Positions 43,944 to 52,791 of a stretch of 64,000 bases of DNA are shown one piece after another. This DNA is from Thiomicrospira aerophila AL3 (GTDB lineage Bacteria; Pseudomonadota; Gammaproteobacteria; Thiomicrospirales; Thiomicrospiraceae), in assembly GCF_000227665.2 (NCBI RefSeq), contig NZ_CP007030.1:2046001-2110000 (forward strand), given 5' to 3'. The position numbers and the translations under genes were made by a program. Below the pieces are notes generated by a model that saw only the letters and a program-made list of their open reading frames with translations, was not told the origin of the DNA and ran no database searches. Position 1 is the stretch's first letter, and every line of letters begins with the position of its first letter.

Positions 43944-44525
43944 TTAAACCTGCGGAGTGATATCATCAATAAAACTCCGCTTAAATTTTTCGTGACTGGC
44001 AATGTTGCTACGCACATCGACTTCATCCCAAATTTGCAACTCCCACGGAAAATAGAAGTTACTTTTGTTTTTAAAGTAAACATGCCATCCCCGGTAACCC
44101 GGCTTATCGCGTAAGTACCAGTTTTTTAACCCAAACTCGTCCTGCCAACTATCCATTAAATCCAGTACTTGGCTTATATCTTTTGCCTCTAATAAGATAC
44201 GAGCGCCAAAAATATCATTCATCCAGTTATTAACAGGATACTGATCCTCACGGCTGGCAAATCGAGCCATTTTGTCATCAATACTTTCACGCGTTTTTAC
44301 GCGGTAAAAATATTTAATATCAATATCTGCCACCATTAAATAATCGTTGATACTTTCGTGCAACGTAAGCCGATAACGATAAATATGATGCGCAGGAACC
44401 TGTTTAATTGTTCTCGACAAGTTAAGCTTGTCGATTTTGCCCGTTTCAAAATAATCTTGCGAAAACTGACGATGCAGACGATTGATCTCGCTGACCAGCT
44501 GTTTAACCTGATTAATTTTATCCAT
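43944..44525 (-). CDS. Small RelA/SpoT-fold nucleotidyltransferase-like protein
   Basis: 193 aa from the ATG at 44525, which has AAGGAGA 6-12 bases upstream. It shows the order of a small alarmone synthetase domain: FYRVKTRESIDDKMAR (like RVKxxxSIxxKLxR), NDIFGARILLEAKDISQVLDL (like DIAGIRI), RDKPGYRGWHVYF (like KPNGYRSLH) and WELQIWDEVDV (like EIQIRT), then ASHEKFK. The catalytic Glu/Gln of ExQI is kept, but Arg after it is Trp. It may make a (p)ppGpp-type nucleotide, be a toxin-like synthetase, or be a derived non-synthesising member. No obvious antitoxin is adjacent. Confidence 0.7.
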   Translation of the reverse strand: MDKINQVKQLVSEINRLHRQFSQDYFETGKIDKLNLSRTIKQVPAHHIYRYRLTLHESINDYLMVADIDIKYFYRVKTRESIDDKMARFASREDQYPVNNWMNDIFGARILLEAKDISQVLDLMDSWQDEFGLKNWYLRDKPGYRGWHVYFKNKSNFYFPWELQIWDEVDVRSNIASHEKFKRSFIDDITPQV

Positions 44526-44593
44526 CACGTCTCCTTGTCTAAACACAAGCTCGGCTGCAGGTGACGCGCCGTTAACCCCATATAAATTAACGA

Positions 44594-46411
44594 TTAAAAC
44601 GTGGGGGCCACAGCATCTAAATCCCCTTGGTTTTGCGGTTGATTAGAAGATTTCTGGGCTTCATTAAATAGCTGCATCGCCAATAACAAATGATTAGCGA
44701 GTCCGCGCCAATACATCTCGTCGTTCATAATAGAGGTGGCAATATGCGCACTTAACGCTCTTTGACGAATATCTTGATCTAGCCCAGCTTGCACTTGACG
44801 ACTGGTGTCATCAATTTGCTGTTGCCAATGACTAAAAAACGCCGCCATTTGATCACTAGGTAGCGGCTTATCAGCCTGCATTTGTCGACGCAAAGCACGC
44901 AAAAGTTTAGCCAAGGTAATCCGCATCATGTCATATTTTTGGCGCACTGCCGCCTGATCACTAACCCCATAACGCACTAAGTTTTTGTGCATATGCTTAA
45001 TGGCCTTAACCGCTTGCACCGAATTTAAACTAGCGCGACGTAACTGATAGAGGTTCTCGGTCACTGATTCCGGCAAGGATTGCTGCTGCGCTTGGCCAAT
45101 AAATTCTACAATCGCATTATGCAGGTTTTTAACTTTTTGCTCATAATCGCCATCCAAATCTAACGGCATAAAGCGACGAGTATTTTGCACCGCCGTCGTT
45201 AAGGATTCCTCTGATTCAATGACCGAACGGCGCAAGCCAAGACCTTGTGCTATCAAGCCAAAACTATTATCGAATAAATGCCCCACCTCAAGTGCCACCG
45301 CTTGGCGTGCAGTATCGCCACTACTTAAGGCTGAAGGCAGCACATAACGTGGCTGTTCGCGAGCTACCTGTTTTTCACTGACCCAACGCGTTAAACCATC
45401 GGCTAGCTTTGGCACAAAAGGCCACAGCAACAGTACCCCGGTTAAGTTAAACAAGGTGTGGAACAATGCTAATTTCAATAAATAATTGTCAGGAGTAATG
45501 CCCAGCAGGCCTGCTAAACCATCCACTAGCCAAATAAACACATTGATAAAACCGATCGCAATAACCGCCGTACCGACATTAAAAATAACGTGTGACCAAG
45601 CCAAACGTTTACCCCAGGCATTAGCCGCCATCGCCCCAATCACAATGGTAATCGTACTGCCTAAATTGGCGCCTATCGCCAGAGCCAAGGCATTTTCATA
45701 GCTCACTTGACCGGTGGCCAGCGCTGAAATAATGATCAATAAACTGGCATGACTGGATTGCATGATGGTGGTGATAATCATCCCAATCAGCGTAAACACC
45801 AACACACCTAACAAGCCGGTCATCGCATAGGCACTGAGATCAAAGGTACCTTGCAGGCTTTCAAAGCCTAGCTTCATGTAATGAATGCCTAAAAACAAAA
45901 AAGCAATCCCTAATAAAATCGCCCCTAAGCCGCGCAGTTTTTGACCTTTTTGTAATTGCAACAGCACGCCAATTACTAATAAAGGCAGTGCATAGGCGGC
46001 AATATCAACTTTGAGTCCAAACCCCGCCATCAGCCAAGCACCGGTAGTGGTGCCTAAGTTCGCGCCCATAATAATACCGATGCCAGCGGCCAAGGTAATC
46101 ATTTGCGCACTCACAAACGACACAGTAATTAAGGACACCAAACTGCTCGACTGCATCAGCGTGGTACTCGCCAAACCAAACGCCACACTTTGCGATTGAC
46201 GTGCGGTCGATACCTTTAAAATCCGCTCTAAAATGCCACCGCTTAATGCCTTAAAACCATTTTCTAATAGCGTCATTCCGAATAAAAACAACGCCACGCC
46301 CGCTGCGACTTGGGTAAAGTTCTGGCTCCATATCATTAAGCTAAACAAGCTCAATATAAGCGTCATCAGCAGAATTTGTTGAATTGATAGCCTGGTCATT
46401 ATTCCACTCAT
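44594..46411 (-). CDS. Na/Pi-cotransporter family protein with PhoU-like tail
   Basis: 605 aa. About nine hydrophobic helices carry two inverted Na/Pi motifs: ASTTLMQSSSLVSLITVSFVSAQ with GANLGTTTGAWL, and TIMQSSHASLLIIISALATGQ with GANLGSTITIVIG. The last 240 residues form helical PhoU-like repeats (LEVGHLFDNSFGLIAQGL...). This is the NptA/YjbB type, exporting or importing phosphate with sodium. Its start overlaps the aas stop by 4 bases. The frame may begin at MTRLSIQ four codons later. Confidence 0.92.
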   Translation of the reverse strand: MSGIMTRLSIQQILLMTLILSLFSLMIWSQNFTQVAAGVALFLFGMTLLENGFKALSGGILERILKVSTARQSQSVAFGLASTTLMQSSSLVSLITVSFVSAQMITLAAGIGIIMGANLGTTTGAWLMAGFGLKVDIAAYALPLLVIGVLLQLQKGQKLRGLGAILLGIAFLFLGIHYMKLGFESLQGTFDLSAYAMTGLLGVLVFTLIGMIITTIMQSSHASLLIIISALATGQVSYENALALAIGANLGSTITIVIGAMAANAWGKRLAWSHVIFNVGTAVIAIGFINVFIWLVDGLAGLLGITPDNYLLKLALFHTLFNLTGVLLLWPFVPKLADGLTRWVSEKQVAREQPRYVLPSALSSGDTARQAVALEVGHLFDNSFGLIAQGLGLRRSVIESEESLTTAVQNTRRFMPLDLDGDYEQKVKNLHNAIVEFIGQAQQQSLPESVTENLYQLRRASLNSVQAVKAIKHMHKNLVRYGVSDQAAVRQKYDMMRITLAKLLRALRRQMQADKPLPSDQMAAFFSHWQQQIDDTSRQVQAGLDQDIRQRALSAHIATSIMNDEMYWRGLANHLLLAMQLFNEAQKSSNQPQNQGDLDAVAPTF

Positions 46412-48618
46412 TGTTCAGCGACCCATTGATCCAAGATTTGATAGGCAATTTTACCTGAGCCGAGTAGCGGAATCTGCTCGCGCCAATAAATCATTTTTGG
46501 CCAAGCCAGCTCATTAATACCTGCTTGTGCGAGCGCCTGTTGCGCCTGCCCCAAACTTAAATGCGCATCGCTGGACACCAGCACCACCGTCTCACCTTTT
46601 TTAGCATCACTCACCCTGACGGCGACTACCAGCTTATCCGCGACTAACAAGGGCATAAGCGCTTGCTCTATCGCCACGAGCGATACCATTTCGCCAGCAA
46701 TTTTGGCAAAGCGTTTTGCACGCCCTAATAACCAAATAAAACCCTGCTGATCAATGCGCGCCAAATCGCCGGTGTCATACCAACCATCCGGTGGAGCAAC
46801 TAACTCACCCGGTGCCGTTTCAAACCAGTAACCCAACATGACATTCGGTCCTTTAATCCATAAGCGCCCGCCTTCAGCCAACCCTTCTACCGGCTCTAAG
46901 CGACTCACCAGGCCTGGTAACAAGCGTCCGACACTGCCGTCTTGTCGGGCTTGCGGCGTATTAACCGCCACCACAGGCGAGGCTTCGGTCACGCCATAGC
47001 CTTCTAAAATAGTTTTACCAAACTTTTGCGCATAGACGTCACGCGTTTGTTTGCTTAGCGGCTCGGCGCCGGCCACAAGCACTTCAACCTGATTAAAATC
47101 ATAGGGATCGGCTTTGCGCGCATAGCCTTTGTAAAAGGTATCGGTGGCAAAAAACACTCTGGCATTCGATTGATAAACCGCTTCAGGGATTTGATGATAG
47201 TGTAACGGACTAGGATAGAGGGTCAATTTGGCACCCGCCAACACCGGCCATAGCAGGCCTGCTGTTAGGCCAAAACTATGAAAGGTGGGTAAGGCATTAA
47301 ATACACCATCACCCGGCAATAGCGCAAACTGACTGCCCACCTGTGCAATATTGGCCAATAGATTTTGATGCGATAACACCACCGCTTTTGGCGCCGCTTC
47401 CGACCCCGAGGTAAACAACACCACCGCCGGGTCGGTCGGTGCTTGCTGATAGCCAGGCAACTTGCGGCTTGGCACCGCCAGCGCGCGCAACTTGTCTTTA
47501 AGACCAATGGTTTCGCGGATATCTTCCAAATAAATCCATTCGATATGTGAAGCAAGGGCCAGTTCAATCGCTTGCAGGCCTGCTAATTCAATAAACCGAC
47601 GAGAAGTCAGCACCTGAGTCAATTGCGCTGTTTTACAGGCCGAGATAAGTGCGGCTTCACCAGCGGTAAAATTCAGCATTGCTGGTAACTTTGCCTGACT
47701 TTGTAGCGCCCAAAAAGTGACCAATACTCCGGCCGAATTTGGCAACATCACCCCGACTGTTTGCTGTCGCTGATTTTCGGCTAAGTTTGAGTTTAAGCTG
47801 GCCGTTAATTTGACACCCAAGACCCGTGCCGCCAAGCGCGCCTTTTTATAGGTCAATTGGGTGCCTAACGCATCCTCCACACCCTGCCAACGTCCTACCG
47901 GCCATTGAGTCGTCACCGCATGATCAAACGCCTGCCACAAGCTCATGGGGTGCCAGCGAGCGTTAAAATGACTGGCTTGCAAACGCTGCATCATCACCTG
48001 CTGATAGGCTACATGACGCGCGCGTCCCTTAAGCTGTGGTTCAATCTGCAAGGGTTCAGCAGCACTCAAAGTTAGGGTAATGTGTGGTCGGCGTAATCGA
48101 CGCAGCCAACGCACTCGACCATCTAGGTAAGAGGCCTGACTCCACTGCGCGCCTTCAATATGCACTGCCAGTACTGCCGCACCGGTTTTATCCGCTACCA
48201 GGCCTGCACCAGAATAGACCTTCATTAAACCGCCTTGGGTGCTAATTCGCCCCTCCGGAAAGATCATCACCTGCTCACCGGCTTCGAGCGCTTTAATTAA
48301 ATGTTTTGCCGCCATCGGACTATGTAAATCGGTGACCACATAACGCCCTAAACGCAATAGAGACGTGCGCCACCAGCCCTGAGTATGGCCAGCATCAATC
48401 ATAAAGGTTGTCGGACCCGGAATAAAACCATCAATCAGCGGGCCATCTAATAAGGACACATGGTTGGCCACAATGAGTAACGGACGGTCTTTAGGCCGTT
48501 GTTCATAATGCTCAAGGCCGCGCACCTCAACGCGATACCAGTGTTTAGCCCAAAACGTAATCACCCCACGGATGAGTTTAACCCACCAGGCCTGCTGCTG
48601 ATCACTGTGATTATTCAT
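46408..48618 (-). CDS. aas: Bifunctional acyltransferase / acyl-ACP synthetase (Aas-like)
   Basis: 736 aa. N-terminal PlsC acyltransferase: ANHVSLLDGPLI has the HX4D motif, and FPEGRIST is the glycerophosphate-binding block. From about residue 225 an AMP-binding ligase follows: VVLFTSGSEAAPKAVVLSHQN, EGYGVTEASPVVAVN, WYDTGDLARIDQQGFIWLLGRAKRFAKIAGEMVS. This is the architecture of E. coli Aas, which re-acylates lysophosphatidylethanolamine at the inner membrane. lplT lies immediately upstream with a 4-base overlap, so the flippase-acyltransferase pair is complete. Confidence 0.93.
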   Translation of the reverse strand: MNNHSDQQQAWWVKLIRGVITFWAKHWYRVEVRGLEHYEQRPKDRPLLIVANHVSLLDGPLIDGFIPGPTTFMIDAGHTQGWWRTSLLRLGRYVVTDLHSPMAAKHLIKALEAGEQVMIFPEGRISTQGGLMKVYSGAGLVADKTGAAVLAVHIEGAQWSQASYLDGRVRWLRRLRRPHITLTLSAAEPLQIEPQLKGRARHVAYQQVMMQRLQASHFNARWHPMSLWQAFDHAVTTQWPVGRWQGVEDALGTQLTYKKARLAARVLGVKLTASLNSNLAENQRQQTVGVMLPNSAGVLVTFWALQSQAKLPAMLNFTAGEAALISACKTAQLTQVLTSRRFIELAGLQAIELALASHIEWIYLEDIRETIGLKDKLRALAVPSRKLPGYQQAPTDPAVVLFTSGSEAAPKAVVLSHQNLLANIAQVGSQFALLPGDGVFNALPTFHSFGLTAGLLWPVLAGAKLTLYPSPLHYHQIPEAVYQSNARVFFATDTFYKGYARKADPYDFNQVEVLVAGAEPLSKQTRDVYAQKFGKTILEGYGVTEASPVVAVNTPQARQDGSVGRLLPGLVSRLEPVEGLAEGGRLWIKGPNVMLGYWFETAPGELVAPPDGWYDTGDLARIDQQGFIWLLGRAKRFAKIAGEMVSLVAIEQALMPLLVADKLVVAVRVSDAKKGETVVLVSSDAHLSLGQAQQALAQAGINELAWPKMIYWREQIPLLGSGKIAYQILDQWVAEQ

Positions 48619-49925
48619 ATCTGTTCCTCATCATTTGCCCGCTCGACCAGCCAAGCTGTCTGACCAAATCGCCACGCCACCCATAGCGCCATAAGCATAA
48701 TCATAACGGCAAGCAGGCCTGCTAGTTGTGGCCAAATCAATCCAACACTATAGCCCAACATCAAGGCTAGCGCTGAGGCGACCATCCAAAGCGCATTCAT
48801 CACATTATTGAGTGCAAAAGCACGTGCTCTAGCTTGAGCCGGCACTTGTTTTTGTAATTGCGTGTAGAGTGGCACACTATATAGCCCCCCTAATAACGCG
48901 ATGATGGCTAAATCGATACTCACGCGCCAGGATGATAGGTCACTAAAAAAGACCCTGGGGGCTACGAGTGCTTGCGGCTCTGCTTGATAGCTTAACCATG
49001 CCGCATCAGCCAAGACCAGTGCCATTAACGCTAACCACCAGGCCTGCTGACGCCAATTAAACCAGCGCAGGCTGGCACGCAACCCAGCGCCGATACCAAA
49101 ACAAAGCGCAAAGCCGGCTAGCCAGATAATCGCCACCTGCTCATTGCCGCCCAGACTTTGCACCCATTGTGGCAACTGACTTAAAAGGCTTGCGCCAATA
49201 AACCAAAACAAGGAAATAGCGATGACCAACCGTCCACGACCATCGCCCCAACCCTGCCACACCTGATGCATACTCGACCAGTAACCCAGCCCAACGTTCG
49301 GCGACAACAACCTAGATGAATCGGTTTGTGTCCGTGGTTGCACTAGAAAACTGGCGCCCGCACCGGCAAGTGCTACCAGCACCACGCCCAAAGCCAACAC
49401 GATTAAACTTGCCTCACTGACCGCACCCAAACCGCCCAGCAGAGTGCCTAATAAAATCGCAATAAACGTTGAGCCGCTAAACCACGCATTGGCACGCATC
49501 CACTGGCTTGGCGCCACCCGTTCCGGAATAATGGCATATTTAATCGGTCCAAAAAACGCCGACTGCACCCCAAGTGCCGTCACCGTCACTAACAGCCAAA
49601 GCAGTTGTTGGCTTATCAGCGCCCAGGCCGCAAGCAAAGCTAAACCAATTTCCGCCAACTTGATCAGCCGAATTAAGTGCACCTTGTCATAATGATCGGC
49701 CAGCCGTCCTGCCCAGGGTGAAATCAACATAAAGGGTAATATGAACAGACCGGCGGCGACACTTAACCAAAAACCAGCATCGGCCTCACTGACAAGTCGA
49801 TAACTTATCAGAATGGCCACAGCATTTTTAACTAGATTATCATTGAATGCGCCCAAAAACTGCACACTAAATAATGCAAAGAACCCTTCATTAAATAAAG
49901 GCTTAGCTAAGATATTCTTGCGCAC
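48615..49925 (-). CDS. lplT: Lysophospholipid transporter LplT-like (MFS)
   Basis: 436 aa from a GTG at 49925 (RKNILAKPLFNEGFFALFSVQFLGAFNDNLVKNAVAILI), with 11-12 membrane helices. FLGAFNDNLVKNA and AGRLADHYDK are typical of LplT. It flips lysophospholipids for re-acylation by Aas, encoded next. A longer frame from 49952 overlaps the upstream kinase gene by 50 bases; the GTG start cuts the overlap to 23 bases, still an unusual overlap. Two CAGGCCTG copies lie in this gene. Confidence 0.88.
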   Translation of the reverse strand: MRKNILAKPLFNEGFFALFSVQFLGAFNDNLVKNAVAILISYRLVSEADAGFWLSVAAGLFILPFMLISPWAGRLADHYDKVHLIRLIKLAEIGLALLAAWALISQQLLWLLVTVTALGVQSAFFGPIKYAIIPERVAPSQWMRANAWFSGSTFIAILLGTLLGGLGAVSEASLIVLALGVVLVALAGAGASFLVQPRTQTDSSRLLSPNVGLGYWSSMHQVWQGWGDGRGRLVIAISLFWFIGASLLSQLPQWVQSLGGNEQVAIIWLAGFALCFGIGAGLRASLRWFNWRQQAWWLALMALVLADAAWLSYQAEPQALVAPRVFFSDLSSWRVSIDLAIIALLGGLYSVPLYTQLQKQVPAQARARAFALNNVMNALWMVASALALMLGYSVGLIWPQLAGLLAVMIMLMALWVAWRFGQTAWLVERANDEEQI

Positions 49926-51255
49926 TGACCAAACTCGTCTGTAATGCTTCAAATGAAAGAGGTTTGGCCAAAAATGCGTTCATACCCGCATCTAACGCAC
50001 CGACTCTATCCGACTCAAAAGCATTAGCTGTCAACGCAATAATATAGGGTTGTTTTATATTATCACCCAGTGATCGAATGTATTGACTTGCCCTTAGGCC
50101 ATCCATAGTGGGCATTTGCACATCCATCAACACGATATCAAAATTTTGATCTCTAATTAAATCAACCGCCTCTAAACCATCCTGTGCTACAGCAGGCATG
50201 ATGTGCAATTTGGCTAGCATGGCTTTAACTAACATTTGATTAACAGGGTTATCTTCCACAACCAATACTTTTAAACTATCCAACTGCGGCGTAGCGATAG
50301 TGGGTTGATGATCTCGTTGTCTGAGTTCTTTAGCTACTTGCACTGAAATATTGAATGCAAACTCGCTGCCTGCTCCCACTTCCGAGTACACGCTAATATC
50401 GCCACCCATAGCTTTAACTAAACGATCACAGATGGCTAAACCCAGCCCCGTTCCACCGAATCGTCGTGTAATCGAACTATCAGCTTGGCTAAAGGCTTTA
50501 AACAAACGCTTCATGGCGAGCTGGCTGATGCCAATACCGGTATCTTTCACCTTTACAAATAAACGGTTAGTGGACGGATCAAAGCTTACTTTTAAAGTAA
50601 TCTGGCCTTCATGGGTAAATTTAATAGCGTTACTTAACAAGTTATATAAAATCTGTTGAAAGCGGGTCGGATCGCCGATCAAGCGGTTTGGCAAACCTTT
50701 TTCAATCTGCATCGAAAACACTAAGCCTTTATCAGTAATTTGGGGTTCAAACAAGGTTTTAAGGTTATTAAAGAGTGCAATGGGTTCATACTCAATAGAC
50801 TCAAGTGACAACTTACCGGCTTCAATTTTAGAAAAATCCAAAATATCATTAATCACCGCCAAGAGCGTTTGGCTGCAGTTTTTTAAGGTATTAAGGTATT
50901 CTTTTTGCTGTGCATTAAGCTCTGTAGTAAGCAATAAATCTGTTAAACCAAGCACGCCGTGCATTGGCGTACGAATTTCATGGCTCATGGTCGCTAAAAA
51001 ATCGCTTTTAGCCGTTGCAGCCTGTTCCGATTTTTCTAAGGCTTTTTCAAGTTCACTGGTACGCTGCTCGACCTGTCGTTCCAAATCGACTGTCAATTTT
51101 TTTAAATTTTCATTTGCTAAATACAATTCGATAGTTCGATCTTCAAGTAATCGCTCGGCTTCTAAGCGTGCGTGCTTTTCTTCTCGGACTCTTGCAAGCC
51201 ATACTTGCTCTAAGACTTGCTGGATTTCTTGACGAATTTGTTGCTGCTTGTCCAA
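49903..51255 (-). CDS. Cytosolic hybrid histidine kinase with receiver domain
   Basis: 450 aa without any membrane segment. A long N-terminal coiled coil (about 1-80) is followed by HisKA ([13 protein letters not shown], His about 93), HATPase ([35 protein letters not shown]) and a C-terminal receiver (VLVVEDNPVNQMLVKAML to LMDVQMPTMDGLRAS, Lys AFLAKPL). With no sensory domain of its own it probably depends on a partner protein. Its 3' end overlaps lplT, so it heads a transcript with lplT-aas-Na/Pi transporter. Confidence 0.9.
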   Translation of the reverse strand: MDKQQQIRQEIQQVLEQVWLARVREEKHARLEAERLLEDRTIELYLANENLKKLTVDLERQVEQRTSELEKALEKSEQAATAKSDFLATMSHEIRTPMHGVLGLTDLLLTTELNAQQKEYLNTLKNCSQTLLAVINDILDFSKIEAGKLSLESIEYEPIALFNNLKTLFEPQITDKGLVFSMQIEKGLPNRLIGDPTRFQQILYNLLSNAIKFTHEGQITLKVSFDPSTNRLFVKVKDTGIGISQLAMKRLFKAFSQADSSITRRFGGTGLGLAICDRLVKAMGGDISVYSEVGAGSEFAFNISVQVAKELRQRDHQPTIATPQLDSLKVLVVEDNPVNQMLVKAMLAKLHIMPAVAQDGLEAVDLIRDQNFDIVLMDVQMPTMDGLRASQYIRSLGDNIKQPYIIALTANAFESDRVGALDAGMNAFLAKPLSFEALQTSLVSAQEYLS

Positions 51256-51330
51256 GTTAATGGCTCCATAACATGACGATATTCAATTAAACTATACTAT
51301 TAACTTAATCTAATCAAGCAACCTCAAATC

Positions 51331-51819
51331 ATGGCAACACTCTTAATCACACGTCAAGGCTGGGAAAAACTTCAAGCTGAACACCTACATTTATGGCGAA
51401 GAGAACGCCCTGAAACCACTAAAATTGTGGCTTGGGCAGCTAGCTTAGGGGACCGCTCTGAAAATGCAGATTATCAATACAATAAAAAACGCTTACGTGA
51501 AATAGATCGTCGTGTCCGCTATTTACAGGGCCAATTTGAAAAGTTAAAAATTGTTGATTACCATCCTGCCCAAGAGGGCAAGGTTTACTTTGGCGCCTGG
51601 GTAAGTTTAATCAATGATGAGGACCAGACATTAACATTTCGAATTGTTGGCCCTGATGAAATTTTTCATCAACCAGACTATGTTTCAATTGATGCGCCGA
51701 TTGCACGAGCCTGTTTAGCCAAAACTGTAGGTGATCTAATAAAGGTCAATTTGCCAGGTGAAGCCAGTGCAGCCTGGGAAATTACGCGTATTGAGTATCG
51801 TCAAAACACCGAACAATGA
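51331..51819 (+). CDS. greB: Transcription elongation factor GreB
   Basis: 162 aa. The N-terminal coiled coil ends in the acidic-tip segment WAASLGDRSENADYQYNKKRLREIDRRVRYL, with the catalytic Asp/Glu pair (GDRSENADYQY). The C-terminal FKBP-like domain (YFGAWVSLINDEDQTLTFRIVGPDE, LAKTVGDLIKV) matches GreB more than GreA. It stimulates RNA cleavage in backtracked RNA polymerase. Divergent from the hybrid kinase gene; convergent with the FliG-C-like genes. Confidence 0.96.
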   Translation: MATLLITRQGWEKLQAEHLHLWRRERPETTKIVAWAASLGDRSENADYQYNKKRLREIDRRVRYLQGQFEKLKIVDYHPAQEGKVYFGAWVSLINDEDQTLTFRIVGPDEIFHQPDYVSIDAPIARACLAKTVGDLIKVNLPGEASAAWEITRIEYRQNTEQ

Positions 51820-51835
51820 CGCTTATTAAGCTCAC

Positions 51836-52300
51836 TCAATCTTCACTTAATAAACGTTTACGATCCAAAATTGCCTTTTTTAATAACGGGACAATTTTAT
51901 GTTCCATTTGATTAAGCGCTTTTTTAACCGTTATTTTTTCATTAAAGCCTAATTCTTCTTCCAACTCATGTCGTTTAACAAGGGGCAGATTTTTTAAGAT
52001 TTTTTGTTTTACCTGGCCGGTTGAATCAATACGACATAAGATAATTTTTTGCATGGTCGAGAGTGATGCCAACATCATCTGAATCGTCGCATCTTCCATC
52101 TCAACAATTTTTAACGCAATTTTTCGATACGCTGCTAAACTCCGCTCTAACGCGGCCTCATCTTCAGGCGTCAGTTGCTTAATGCGATAGTCCATCAAAG
52201 AGACTAACTCATTAGCCGCATCGTTAGGCAGCGTAATAATTACATGACCTAGCTCAATTAAGAGCACATTATCATCTTTGCGTTTAACCTTAATTTCCAA
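51836..52300 (-). CDS. FliG-C-like solo protein 2 of the stator operon
   Basis: 154 aa. N-terminal strands VKRKDDNVLLIELGHVIITLPND match those of the adjacent 154-aa protein, and a helical C-terminal part (LASLSTMQKIILCRIDSTGQVKQKILKNLPLVKRHELEEELG...KKALNQMEHKIVPLLKKAIL) follows the FliG C-terminal pattern (KEKIxxNMxxRxxxxLxxxL). It lacks the N-terminal and middle domains of true FliG (about 330 aa). Weaker match than its neighbour, so the assignment leans on paralogy. It is the last gene of prlC-motA-motB-solo1-solo2, 18 bases after solo1. Confidence 0.6.
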   Translation of the reverse strand: MEIKVKRKDDNVLLIELGHVIITLPNDAANELVSLMDYRIKQLTPEDEAALERSLAAYRKIALKIVEMEDATIQMMLASLSTMQKIILCRIDSTGQVKQKILKNLPLVKRHELEEELGFNEKITVKKALNQMEHKIVPLLKKAILDRKRLLSED

Positions 52301-52318
52301 GGCTAGCTATCCTTATAG

Positions 52319-52783
52319 TTATAGGTAAGCAGATTTTTCATAGAAAAATTCAATTTCACCCTCATCTTCCAACTCATAAATTCGTTTTATAAATCGAAAA
52401 ATTGCTTCTTTTTGTGCATTTTCATCTGGTAGCCGAATATTCGCCATATCTTCACGCATTTGGGCTTCAGCGGCATGGCCTAACTTATCCAAAGCGCGAT
52501 TTTTTAGTTTACTATCCTCTACCAGACACAACCAAATTCTAAGATCTTGACGATCAACGTGATCAAGTAACTTAGACCAATCATTTGGAGCAAGTGAATC
52601 AAGCTTGCGGGTCATTCCTAAATAACTTCGCAACAGGGCGTGAGACTTATTAGCAGATGTTTGCGCGCCGTATTTCAAACTGATCCTGAGTAAGTGGGTA
52701 GTAAACCTGTCTAAACGTACAATTGCATTACCCATTTGGATAAGCCATTCATTGTCATTAACTTTTTGCATGCCAACTTTCAT
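52319..52783 (-). CDS. FliG-C-like solo protein 1 of the stator operon
   Basis: 154 aa. The last 90 residues follow the FliG C-terminal torque domain: LLDHVDRQDLRIWLCLVEDSKLKNRALDKLGHAAEAQMREDMANIR then AQKEAIFRFIKRIYELEDEGEIEF, compared with FliG VDxxDLxxALKGAxxxLKEKI...RAAxxLxDDLxxxGP...AQxxIxxxxRRLxExGEI. The acidic pair ED in MREDMAN sits where FliG has the torque residues Asp288/Asp289. No N-terminal FliF- or FliM-binding domains are present. It starts 8 bases after motB. Family similarity is from pattern recognition, so the function is inferred. Confidence 0.7.
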   Translation of the reverse strand: MKVGMQKVNDNEWLIQMGNAIVRLDRFTTHLLRISLKYGAQTSANKSHALLRSYLGMTRKLDSLAPNDWSKLLDHVDRQDLRIWLCLVEDSKLKNRALDKLGHAAEAQMREDMANIRLPDENAQKEAIFRFIKRIYELEDEGEIEFFYEKSAYL

Positions 52784-52791
52784 AAACTACC

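Noticed and set aside
50780-51232. 150-aa open frame on the plus strand
   Set aside because: Antisense to the HisKA/coiled-coil part of the hybrid kinase; a Ser-rich translation typical of shadow frames.
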